A DNA stretch of 21,193 nt, taken from NCBI GenBank assembly GCA_937925595.1, contig CALALQ010000318.1:1-21193 (forward strand), written 5' to 3'. Both the position numbers and the translations under genes were made by a program. The notes beneath the pieces are model-generated. The model did no database searches. It was not told the origin of the DNA and was given only the letters and a program-made list of their open reading frames with translations. The DNA is from an uncultured Demequina sp. (GTDB lineage: Bacteria; Actinomycetota; Actinomycetes; Actinomycetales; Demequinaceae). Shown here piece after piece: positions 1 through 6,398 of the stretch. The stretch's first letter is position 1. Each line of letters begins with the position of its first letter.

Positions 1-66
1 GTTCCGGCCGACGCGGCCCTGATGATCGTCGGACTTCTCAAGGTTCGACTTTCAAGGAGGTGCCGC

Positions 67-1302
67 GTGGCCGGTGCTGACAGGATGACGATCGAGGAGG
101 TCGTCAAGCGGGTGTTGCTCGATGAGCACGCTGATGTGATCCGCGAGGCGGTCAAGGCCGTCGCGGCCGAGATGATGGAGCTCGAGGTGTCCGAGTTGAT
201 CGGTGCCGAGCGCGGCGAGCGCCGGCCCGAGGACCGCGCGACGCATCGCAACGGGTATCGGCCGCGGCGCTGGGACACCCGCGCCGGCGAGATCGAGCTG
301 CAGATCCCGAAGATCCGCCAGGGCAGCTATTTCCCGTCGTTCTTGGAGCCGCGCAAGCGCTCCGAGCAGGCGTTGCTGGCGGTGGTCCAGCAGGCCTACG
401 TGTGCGGGGTCTCAACCCGCCGCGTGGATCAGCTGGTCGAGAGCCTCGGCCTGCGCATCAGCAAGAGCGAGGTCAGCCGCATCTGCCAGGCGCTGGACGA
501 GCACGTCGACGCCTTCCGCACCCGCCCGCTGGAGGGCCGCTACCCCTACGTCTTTCTCGATGCCAAGCTCGAGAAGGTCCGCGACGGCGGCCGCGTGGTC
601 AACAAGGCCCTGGTCGTCGCGCACGGCGTCCACGAGACCGGCCGGCGCGAGATCCTCTCGATCGATGTCGGCGAAGCCGAGACCGACGCGTTCTGGACGA
701 GCTTTCTGCGCGGACTGGTCAAACGCGGCCTGATCGGCGTCCAACTCGCAATCAGCGACGCCCACAGCGGCCTGAAGGCCGCCATCGCGAAGGTGCTCGG
801 CTGCGCTTGGCAGCGCTGCACCGTCCACTTCCTCAGAGACTGCTTCGGGCACGCCCGCAAAGACCAACACGGCCTGCTCGGCGCGCTGATCCGCCCGATC
901 TTCGCCGCCGAGAACCTCGAGCAGGCCCGAGATCGGCTCTCAGAGGCCGTTGCGCATCTGGACGGCCGACTGCCGAAGATCGCCGCGATGCTCGAAGAGG
1001 CCGAGCACGACATCCTCGCCTTCTACGCGTTCCCCGCAGCGCACTGGACCAAGCTGCGCTCGACCAACCCGCTCGAGCGCTTCAACAAAGAAATCGGCCG
1101 GCGCACCGACGTCGTCGGCATCTTCCCCGACGACCGCAGCCTGATCCGCCTCGCGGGCATGGTCTGCATCGAACAAAACGACGAATGGCTCGTCGGTCGC
1201 GCCTACCTATCGGCCGAATCGATGACTCTCTGCCTCACCGGCCCGGAGAAGTCCTCACAAAAGGAGAACAAGGAAGGAGTGCCCGAGCTCCAAGCGGCCT
1301 GA
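67..1302 (+). CDS. IS256-family (mutator-type) transposase, copy A
   Basis: This is a DDE transposase that cuts and joins the ends of its own insertion sequence. The GTG at 67 is chosen over the upstream ATG at 22 because an AAGGAGG ribosome site (54-60) lies 6 nt before it, and because copy B has the same arrangement. It gives 411 aa, usual for the family. The N-terminal third is the helical DNA-binding part, followed by a basic RNGYRPRRWDTRAGEIELQIPK stretch typical of mutator transposases (shown in part: RNGYRPRRWDTR). The catalytic core shows FLDAKLEKV (first Asp), ISDAHSGLKAA (second Asp), the conserved CAWQRCTVHFLRD Cys/His block and NPLERFNKEIGRRT (Glu). No frameshift or stop is present, so it could be active if the missing left end is intact. 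Confidence 0.95.
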   Translation: MAGADRMTIEEVVKRVLLDEHADVIREAVKAVAAEMMELEVSELIGAERGERRPEDRATHRNGYRPRRWDTRAGEIELQIPKIRQGSYFPSFLEPRKRSEQALLAVVQQAYVCGVSTRRVDQLVESLGLRISKSEVSRICQALDEHVDAFRTRPLEGRYPYVFLDAKLEKVRDGGRVVNKALVVAHGVHETGRREILSIDVGEAETDAFWTSFLRGLVKRGLIGVQLAISDAHSGLKAAIAKVLGCAWQRCTVHFLRDCFGHARKDQHGLLGALIRPIFAAENLEQARDRLSEAVAHLDGRLPKIAAMLEEAEHDILAFYAFPAAHWTKLRSTNPLERFNKEIGRRTDVVGIFPDDRSLIRLAGMVCIEQNDEWLVGRAYLSAESMTLCLTGPEKSSQKENKEGVPELQAA

Positions 1303-1322
1303 GCAGCCAGCGCCCTGACCGA

Positions 1323-1354
1323 CGATCTCCTACACCACGTCCCGGGACTTGACT
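1323..1354 (+). repeat. Right terminal inverted repeat of IS256 copy A
   Basis: Read on the minus strand, 1348 down to 1323 gives GTCCC, then GGTGTAGG at the same spacing as the left end of copy B (from 2753). The outer six bases before GTCCC (to 1354) are shared with the right end of copy B. The base after 1354 is where the two copies diverge. Confidence 0.75.
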
Positions 1355-1363
1355 TCACTCCGG

Positions 1364-1380
1364 GGCGCACGACGTGCGCC
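1364..1380. other. Perfect 7-bp inverted repeat just outside IS copy A
   Basis: GGCGCAC, spacer GAC, then GTGCGCC. It forms a short strong hairpin 10 bp past the IS end and 62 bp after the transposase stop. No T-run follows, so it is only a possible terminator or protein-binding palindrome. Confidence 0.35.
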
Positions 1381-1426
1381 GTCCTGCTTGCGCCGTGTGA
1401 GCCTTGCTCCGTAGCCTGAGCGGTGG

Positions 1427-1648
1427 ATGTGCGCAAGTGGATCTCCCGATTCGAGGAGTCCCGCGACGGGACCGCGCACGCTCCTGACGGCAGCCGATCT
1501 AGCGGCGAGGTGGCAGGTGTCTGAGGGATACGTCTACAACCTCCCCCGGCGCGGGCTCCTGCCGGTCGTGCGGCTCGGCCGCTACTACAGGTACCGGCTC
1601 GACGCGATCGAGGAGTGGGAGTTCGCCGGCGGCTCGGCCGCAGGGTAG
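1427..1648 (+). CDS. Small excisionase/MerR-like helix-turn-helix protein (HTH_17 type)
   Basis: This 73-aa protein carries, from about residue 19, a pattern typical of the HTH_17/excisionase family: LLTAADLAARWQVSEGYVY, then the wing region GLLPVVRLGRYYRYRLDAIEEWE. Such proteins bind DNA as recombination directionality factors or as small regulators in integrative elements and plasmids. The first 18 residues are Ser/Pro-rich and probably disordered. No good ribosome site precedes the ATG at 1427, and no other in-frame start codon was found, so the N-terminus is uncertain. It stands alone next to an IS, with no integrase visible in the window, and may be a remnant of an integrated element. 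The domain call is firm; the biological role is not. Confidence 0.75.
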   Translation: MCASGSPDSRSPATGPRTLLTAADLAARWQVSEGYVYNLPRRGLLPVVRLGRYYRYRLDAIEEWEFAGGSAAG

Positions 1649-1979
1649 GGGCCGTGATTCCCTGCGCTCGGCGTAGCGCCATAAGGCCAGTTCGCGAACC
1701 TATCGTCGCGCGGCCTTCAGTACTCGATGTGCGCTTCGCTGTTCGCTTCGGCGGTGCGCAGTCACCGGACGACACCGCGTCGAGGAACGTCTGCGCCCTT
1801 CACGCTGTGTCGAAGTGCCTCGCAGCCACACTGCACCGCCGGAAGCATGGGGTCCGGTAACAAGCAACCCAGCGATGGATATCAGCAGGACACCGGCGAT
1901 CAGCGAAGGGTCGCGATGGGGGTCCCTCATCTCCCGGAAGGCGGATGCGGTGACCGTCTCGCGCTGAAGCCCCTGTTCC
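1649..1979. other. Non-coding or decayed stretch; one weak small membrane ORF on the minus strand
   Basis: No convincing gene is seen. On the minus strand an ORF from 1930 to 1700 (76 aa) begins MRDPHRDPSLIAGVLLISIA, which looks like one transmembrane helix. It then runs into Arg/Ser/Thr-rich sequence typical of a shadow frame, and its only purine-rich site (GGGAG) lies 1-2 nt before the ATG. It may be the start of a broken membrane protein. Confidence 0.4.
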
Positions 1980-2336
1980 TCACAACCGCGGGTCGCGGCC
2001 GTTGATACGGGTCATTTCCTCAGCCATATGGTCGATGACCGCAGCGTTATCCCGATGAAGCCGGCAGGCTTCCTCCCACACGCCAGAGAGCGCGAGGCTT
2101 TGGTCTAGTTCGGCTGCCTGCGCCCCAGCGAGAGTCAGAGTCGCCTGCTGCTCATGTGTGACGCCACGCAGCACGCGCCCTCGCCGTCGGCCATCTGGGC
2201 CATACGCCTCAACGGTCCAGCCGCCACCTTGAGGCCAAGTCGAGAACCCGAACGTTAGCCCTCCCTGAGCGAGGACCTCGGGCGGTGCAACAACCGGTGG
2301 CTTCCGGCGGAGAAGCTTCTTGAGCGAGTCGAGCAC
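1980..2336 (-). CDS. Small hypothetical protein
   Basis: Reading from a GTG at 2336 gives 118 aa starting VLDSLKKLLRRKPPVVAPPE. The open frame runs further upstream, but the GTG is preferred because a GGTGG sequence lies a few bases before it and the residues upstream are Arg/Ser-rich and look like shadow coding. The body has a basic helix (about residues 3-12) and a proline linker. A compact Gly/Trp-rich segment (TFGFSTWPQGGGWTVEAYGP) follows, then a mostly helical acidic C-terminus (ELDQSLALSGVWEEACRLH). No signal peptide or membrane segment is seen. I do not recognise the family. It lies on the same strand and downstream of the disrupted DUF6236 gene, but 250 bp away. Confidence 0.5.
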   Translation of the reverse strand: MLDSLKKLLRRKPPVVAPPEVLAQGGLTFGFSTWPQGGGWTVEAYGPDGRRRGRVLRGVTHEQQATLTLAGAQAAELDQSLALSGVWEEACRLHRDNAAVIDHMAEEMTRINGRDPRL

Positions 2337-2737
2337 GTTGCCACCGTACCCAGCCTGGGAGCACCTACAACCGCGGGAGTCACAGAGGTCGATCCGACGG
2401 GCGGGTGTTGCTGCCGACAACACCAGCATCCTCAAGCTTCGGACGGGCGCTGCCTCTCGAGGAACCTCGCGGTAGGTGCGCTTGCGCACGTCTCGCGTCG
2501 CCCCGATCCATCTGGATCGCGAGCGGGATGTACCCCAGCGCCATAAGCCCCATTCCGAGGCGCACTCGACACGAAGGTCGCCGGACTACGCCCCAAACTC
2601 GCCTCGTGCCAAGGCGGCGTATGCGACTGGGCCGCGCGCAATCTGCTGCTCAAGTCGGGTCGCAAGCATCTCGCCCGCCAGAGGCGCGAGCGCTTCAGCT
2701 GGCGCAAACGGGTCACCGGTGAGTCCGAACTTGGCGG

Positions 2738-2745
2738 TCGCGACG
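2738..2745. repeat. Target-site duplication of IS256 copy B (left copy)
   Basis: TCGCGACG at 2738-2745 is repeated exactly at 4150-4157 on the other side of the element. Eight to nine bp is the usual duplication for IS256-family elements. Removing one copy with the IS restores the flanking reading frame. Confidence 0.85.
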
Positions 2746-2778
2746 CGGTCACGTCCCTAGGGTTGGTGTAGGTCCGGG
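2746..2778 (+). repeat. Left terminal inverted repeat of IS256 copy B
   Basis: It contains GGTCACGTCCC followed by GGTTGGTGTAGG. Against the right end (minus strand AGTCAAGTCCC, then CGTGGTGTAGG) the repeats match at the outer block and at GGTGTAGG, with a diverged middle. Confidence 0.7.
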
Positions 2779-2863
2779 TCGGACGGAACGTGGGTGGTTC
2801 CGGCCGACGCGGCCCTGATGATCGTCGGACTTCTCAAGGTTCGACTTTCAAAGGAGGTGCCGC

Positions 2864-4099
2864 GTGGCCGGTACCGACAGGATGACGATCGAGGAGGTCG
2901 TCAAACAGGTGCTGCTGGATGAGCACGCTGACGTGATCCGCGAAGCGGTCAAGGCCGTCGCGGCCGAGATGATGGAGCTGGAGGTGTCTGAGCTGATCGG
3001 CGCTGAGCGCGGGGAGCGCCGGCCCGAGGATCGCGCGACGCACCGCAACGGCTATCGGCCGCGGCGTTGGGACACGCGCGCCGGCGAGATCGAGCTGCAG
3101 ATCCCCAAGATCCGCCAGGGCAGCTACTTCCCGTCGTTTCTGGAGCCGCGGCGGCGGTCTGAGCAGGCGCTGTTGGCGGTCGTCCAGCAGGCCTATGTCT
3201 GCGGCGTCTCGACCCGCCGGGTCGATCAGCTGGTCGAGAGCCTGGGGTTGCGGATCAGCCGCAGTGAGGTCAGCCGGGTCTGTCAGGCGCTGGATGAGCA
3301 CGTCGACGCGTTCCGCACGCGGCCGCTGGAGGGCCGCTACCCCTACGTGTTCCTGGACGCCAAGATGGAGAAGGTCCGCGACGGCGGCCGGGTGGTCAAC
3401 AAGGCGCTGGTGATCGCCCACGGCGTCCACGAGACCGGGCGGCGGGAGATCCTGTCCATTGATGTCGGCGAGGCGGAGACCGAAGCGTTCTGGACCTCGT
3501 TTCTGCGCGGGTTGGTCAAGCGCGGCTTGGTCGGTGTCCAGCTCGCCATCAGCGACGCGCACGCCGGCCTGAAGGCCGCGATCGCCAAGGTCCTCGGGTG
3601 CGCTTGGCAGCGCTGCACCGTCCACTTTCTCAGGGACTGCTTCGGACATGCGCGCAAGGACCAGCACGGCCTGCTCGGCGCGTTGATCCGTCCGATCTTC
3701 GCCGCCGAGAGCCCGGCTGAGGCCCGTGATCGGCTCTCGGAAGCGGTCGCGCACCTGGACGGGCGCCTGGGCAAGATCGCGACGATGCTCGAGGACGCCG
3801 AGCACGACATCTTGGCGTTCTACGCGTTCCCGCCCTCGCACTGGCGCAAGCTGCGCTCGACGAACCCGCTCGAGCGCTTCAACCGCGAAGTCGGACGGCG
3901 CACCGACGTCGTCGGCATCTTCCCCGACGACCGCTCGCTGATCCGCCTAGCGGGGATGCTCTGCATCGAGCAAAACGACGAATGGCTCGTCGGCCGTGGC
4001 TACCTCTCAGCCGAGTCGATCTCTCTTGTCCTCGCCGACCCGGAGAAGTCCTCTCTGAATGAGATCAAGGAAGGAGTGCCCGAGCTCCAAGCGGCCTGA
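2864..4099 (+). CDS. IS256-family (mutator-type) transposase, copy B
   Basis: This 411-aa DDE transposase is closely similar to copy A over its whole length. The GTG start at 2864 follows an AAAGGAGG ribosome site with a good spacer. Catalytic landmarks are FLDAKMEKV, ISDAHAGLKAA, CAWQRCTVHFLRD and NPLERFNREVGRRT. Differences from copy A are mostly synonymous or conservative, with a divergent C-terminal tail before the shared ending EGVPELQAA. The gene is intact, and together with intact ends and a clean target duplication it suggests a recently or still mobile element. Confidence 0.95.
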   Translation: MAGTDRMTIEEVVKQVLLDEHADVIREAVKAVAAEMMELEVSELIGAERGERRPEDRATHRNGYRPRRWDTRAGEIELQIPKIRQGSYFPSFLEPRRRSEQALLAVVQQAYVCGVSTRRVDQLVESLGLRISRSEVSRVCQALDEHVDAFRTRPLEGRYPYVFLDAKMEKVRDGGRVVNKALVIAHGVHETGRREILSIDVGEAETEAFWTSFLRGLVKRGLVGVQLAISDAHAGLKAAIAKVLGCAWQRCTVHFLRDCFGHARKDQHGLLGALIRPIFAAESPAEARDRLSEAVAHLDGRLGKIATMLEDAEHDILAFYAFPPSHWRKLRSTNPLERFNREVGRRTDVVGIFPDDRSLIRLAGMLCIEQNDEWLVGRGYLSAESISLVLADPEKSSLNEIKEGVPELQAA

Positions 4100-4117
4100 G
4101 CAGCCCATCGCTACCGA

Positions 4118-4149
4118 CGATCTCCTACACCACGCCTTGGGACTTGACT
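4118..4149 (+). repeat. Right terminal inverted repeat of IS256 copy B
   Basis: The sequence begins 19 bp after the transposase stop and contains CCTACACCACG then GGGACTTGACT. It pairs with the left end at 2746-2778 and matches the right end of copy A. Confidence 0.7.
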
Positions 4150-4157
4150 TCGCGACG
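4150..4157. repeat. Target-site duplication of IS256 copy B (right copy)
   Basis: TCGCGACG, identical to 2738-2745. Confidence 0.85.
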
Positions 4158-4968
4158 GCGCTCGGTATGGCAGCGGCGAACAGCCCGCGTGAGGTTGCCC
4201 AGCCGCGCTCGGACAGCTTCGATTCGATCTCGATGAGTTCGTACTGCAGTTCTTCGCGAATTTGGCGGACGAGTTCTTCGCGATACGCGTCATCGCGCTC
4301 ACGCGCGCAGTCAAGAAGTCGCCGCTCGATGTGCAGGCGGAACGCATGCAAGAGGTCCCAGTGGCGATCTTTGAACCGCGCAACGACAAGCGGGTCGAGC
4401 GCTTCAATAGGAGCCGGTAGGACGTCGCTTAGAACGACAGCTCGCAGTCGATCGCGAAGCGTTCCGCGGCCGACTGAGCCGGACTGGTCCACGACTGGCT
4501 CGAAGGAGCTGCGTTGGTCGGTCACCGGCGCCGCGTCGATCGCTGCGCCAATCGCCGTTGCTAGCCCCGCCATGTAAACGGCTGCGATCGATGCGGGTAC
4601 GGCCATCCAATCGCGGTCTACGCGCTTGACGAGCCCGCGGTGCTTCAAGGCGAACCAGACGAACGAATTCGCCTTTGTCCTGTGAAGTCTGACCCAGGAT
4701 TCCGCGCGGATGCTCTCTGGAAAGCTGGTGATCGCCTCGAGGACGTCCGCCGCGCTGTATTCGTAGTCATCGGGACTGACCGGCGTGACGAGGCCAGCGC
4801 TTATCAATTTGCGGAGCCTGCGGCTTGCCGGGTGACCTTCGGGAACGATAGTCCCGAGCGTGTCCCAATAGAGCAGGACACGGAGGAGGTCAGGCCGATC
4901 CGGAACCTCGATGTAAGGGAAGTAGAGAGCCGAGTGAGCCACGATGATGCCAACAATCGCTGACAGTC

Positions 4969-5003
4969 GGTCTCGAGGCAAGCGCGCTACTCGAAGCGAG
5001 ACC
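4969..5003 (-). promoter_or_regulatory. Inverted repeat upstream of the DUF6236 gene
   Basis: GGTCTCG (4969-4975) and CGAGACC (4997-5003) form a 7-bp inverted repeat about 27 bp upstream of the GTG at 4942. This would suit an operator or a leader hairpin. No recognisable -35/-10 pair was seen. Confidence 0.25.
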
Positions 5004-5070
5004 CCGCTTCTCCATAACCGGCTTAGAAGGCAGGGCGAACGATCAATCCTGAACGGGCATCAACCGAGGT

Positions 5071-5169
5071 AGGCGCTTGGGCTGGTTCCGGGGGCGAGGC
5101 CGACGCCGAGGTTGTCGTTTTGCCAGCCGGCTCCGGTCCAGTGCGCGATGTGCAGCAGGTTGTCGCTGG
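5071..5169. repeat. 99-bp direct repeat (first copy) within the lectin-like remnant
   Basis: The sequence from 5071 is repeated from 5341 to 5439 with one visible mismatch (T at 5120, C at 5390), at a period of 270 bp (90 codons, two protein repeats). The near identity suggests recent unit duplication or gene conversion. Confidence 0.8.
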
Positions 5170-5340
5170 CGACGTAGTAGACGAAGTGCTGACCGTTGGG
5201 GGCCAGGTACGCGCTAGGGCTCTTGGCTGCGGCTGCGCCGAGGTTGTCGTTTTGCCAGCGAGCTCCGGTCCAGTGCGCGACGTGCAGGTTGGCGTCGGTC
5301 CCGACGTAGTAGACGAAGTGGGTGCCGTTGGCGCCGAGTT

Positions 5341-5439
5341 AGGCGCTTGGGCTGGTTCCGGGGGCGAGGCCGACGCCGAGGTTGTCGTTCTGCCAGCCGG
5401 CTCCGGTCCAGTGCGCGATGTGCAGCAGGTTGTCGCTGC
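5341..5439. repeat. 99-bp direct repeat (second copy) within the lectin-like remnant
   Basis: This is the second copy of the unit at 5071-5169. The premature TAA of the remnant straddles its left edge. Confidence 0.8.
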
Positions 5440-5511
5440 GTCGTTCGGTTCTCGGGGCTCAAGCCGACTGAACTCGAGATCCAGTCCCTCACTACCCGAA
5501 CCGCAGCTCGC

Positions 5512-5760
5512 TTGACGCTCCTCAACGGCGCGGCGGTGCTAATCGTCTTGTTCGGCCTTGGGTGGGCCGAGTACGCCGCGCTTGGAGCGCTAGTCGATGG
5601 CAACGCTTCAAGCGGCAATGTTCGCCGGTGTATCGCGGTCTGGGAATCGGATTTGCCGCGATCGTGCTGCTCGCTTTCCGCGGGAGCGACACGTCGCCGG
5701 CATCAAGCGGAAGCAAGTCTCATGACGCCTGAGAACGCGGACTACGGCAGCCGCCAGTGA
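5512..5760 (+). pseudogene. Probable broken small membrane protein gene
   Basis: From a possible TTG at 5512 the plus strand encodes a hydrophobic helix (LLNGAAVLIVLFGLGWAEYA) and then, in this frame, loses protein-like character. In another plus frame nearby codons give a second hydrophobic helix (YRGLGIGFAAIVLLAFRGSD) ending at a TGA at 5730-5732. Two adjacent membrane-type segments in different frames suggest one small membrane protein with a frameshift. Both frames end shortly before a strong hairpin (5791-5813). No ribosome site was found. It could also be chance hydrophobicity in GC-rich sequence. Confidence 0.3.
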
Positions 5761-5790
5761 ATCTGCTGACCAAACGCTGAGTCGCGGCGG

Positions 5791-5813
5791 GCGGCGCCCC
5801 GCCGGGGCGCCGC
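5791..5813. terminator. Strong GC hairpin, terminator-like
   Basis: GCGGCGCCCC, loop GCC, then GGGGCGCCGC form a perfect 10-bp stem. It lies 30 bp after the end of the plus-strand frame that closes at 5760, and about 145 bp beyond the end of the minus-strand secreted-protein gene. No U-tract follows on either side, as is common for actinobacterial terminators. Confidence 0.5.
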
Positions 5814-5957
5814 AACCGCGGGCATGGTCCTGCCCTCGACGCTACCCACTCGCATCGGCTCGGTCAGGAAACCTTCGCCGATCGGGTGAGCGCCGGCCGA
5901 GCGGGATCCGGTGCGGGCGCGCCGGGTCAGTCGGCCGGCCCGAACGCGACGATCCGG

Positions 5958-6260
5958 CTACGGCCCTTCCCTCAACCGGCGATCTCGGCCAGTCGCCCGG
6001 CTCGGCGCTTGCGCATGTTCAGCCCAAGTGCCCGCGCACACACGCCGAGCCGTCGCACGGTCCGGTCGAGCGCAGGTAGACGCGCAACCCTTCTTGGTGG
6101 TCGCGTTGCGCTCGATTATGACGCTGGCGGGCTGGCCGTCGACCTTGATGCCGAGCGGGCCGCAGACGCGGGTCTTGGCGGAGTCGGCGTCCGAGGAGCC
6201 GGCGACGCCGGCGGCCGGGGCGAGGAGCAGGACGACGGTACGGGTGATGCGGCGGTGCAT
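5958..6260 (-). CDS. Small secreted protein of unknown function
   Basis: The ATG at 6260 is preceded by an AGGAGG ribosome site 4 nt upstream, one of the best start signals in the window. The 100-aa product begins MHRRITRTVVLLLAPAAGVA, a Sec-type signal peptide with a basic head, a hydrophobic core and a small-residue cleavage region. A short compact segment follows with VCGPLGIKVDGQPASVII and one or two Cys pairs. The last third is Arg/Ala-rich and looks like out-of-frame coding, so the gene may carry a frameshift after about residue 58. I do not recognise the family. It is separate from its neighbours, and the next gene upstream (7805-6399) is on the same strand 138 bp away. Confidence 0.5.
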   Translation of the reverse strand: MHRRITRTVVLLLAPAAGVAGSSDADSAKTRVCGPLGIKVDGQPASVIIERNATTKKGCASTCARPDRATARRVCAGTWAEHAQAPSRATGRDRRLREGP

Positions 6261-6398
6261 CGAACCTCCTGACGGATGGGGTTGTCAGGGGGCATAGGTG
6301 CGACGTGCAGAAGTTCTCCCCCGCGGTGCATTGTTGCTCGCGGACCGGAACGCGGAACTCAGCCGCTGTCTACGACCCGGCGGCGTTACGGGCCAAGC

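Larger units (their letters stand above)
1..1354 (+). mobile_element. IS256-family insertion sequence, copy A (left end outside the window)
   Basis: The window starts inside this element. Base 1 matches position 2797 of copy B, so about 51 bp of the left end is missing. The right end is placed at 1354 by comparison with copy B, because the two copies share an outer inverted-repeat segment (cctacaccacg, then gggacttgact) and diverge just after it. The element holds one transposase gene. Copies A and B have the same orientation but differ at many third codon positions, so neither is a fresh duplicate of the other. The target duplication of copy A cannot be checked because its left flank is absent. 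Confidence 0.9.
2746..4149 (+). mobile_element. IS256-family insertion sequence, copy B (complete)
   Basis: This is a complete element of about 1.40 kb with one transposase gene. Imperfect terminal inverted repeats share GTCA.GTCCC and GGTGTAGG blocks. An 8-bp target duplication flanks it (TCGCGACG). It inserted into a minus-strand DUF6236 gene, with the transposase running opposite to that gene. The left boundary is uncertain by one base: aligning the repeats puts it at 2747, the duplication at 2746. Confidence 0.9.
2586..4942 (-). pseudogene. DUF6236-family gene interrupted by IS256 copy B
   Basis: The 5' part (4942 to 4150) encodes an N-terminus of the DUF6236 type (HSALYFPYIEVPD, then LLYWDTLGTIVPEGHP). 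This family is uncharacterised and common in actinobacteria. The frame now runs into the IS and stops at 4007. Removing the IS plus one 8-bp target repeat joins ...AAIPSAVA to TAKFGLTGDPFAPAEALAP on the far side. The frame then runs cleanly to a TAG at 2588-2586. The rejoined gene is exactly 945 nt (314 aa), strong proof that this was one gene. The start is taken as GTG 4942, just before AHSALYFPYI; an in-frame ATG at 4981 is possible. The function of the family is unknown, and the gene is inactive here unless the truncated product works. Confidence 0.85.
5060..5458 (-). pseudogene. Remnant of a lectin-like tandem-repeat protein
   Basis: On the minus strand this stretch encodes about two and a half copies of a repeat of about 45 aa, each containing HFVYYV.(T/S)D..L.(V/I)AHWTGA.WQNDNLG and ending in SPSAYL. 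Tandem aromatic, Asn/Gly-rich repeats like this occur in beta-propeller sugar-binding proteins of secreted lectin type; that assignment is inference from the pattern. The gene is broken. A TGA lies upstream in frame (5461-5459). There is no start codon or signal peptide. One repeat has TAA (5341-5339) where its sister repeat has the Tyr codon TAC. The frame ends with TGA at 5062-5060, exactly at a repeat boundary. It is probably the tail of a longer gene. Confidence 0.65.

Noticed and set aside
22..66. Upstream ATG start for transposase copy A
   Set aside because: The GTG at 67 has an AAGGAGG site at ideal spacing and matches copy B; the ribosome site itself would be inside the coding region if 22 were used.
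2380..2565. Minus-strand 61-aa ORF with a hydrophobic start (MGLMALGYIPLAIQM)
   Set aside because: There is no ribosome site, the start is a GTG in a GC-rich shadow, and the second half is low complexity. It could be a tiny membrane protein following the DUF6236 gene, but support is too thin.
1..4149. Composite transposon formed by the two IS256 copies
   Set aside because: Copy B has its own perfect 8-bp duplication and disrupts one gene whose two halves lie on either side of it, so it inserted alone rather than as the arm of a composite.
5071..5439. CRISPR array
   Set aside because: The repeat is 99 bp at a 270-bp period and encodes protein repeats; there are no short regularly spaced repeats or cas genes.
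5120..5515. Plus-strand 131-aa repeat ORF (VVVLPAGSGPVRDVQ units)
   Set aside because: It is the shadow of the minus-strand lectin-like repeats; the minus reading has aromatic, strand-forming repeats typical of real proteins.
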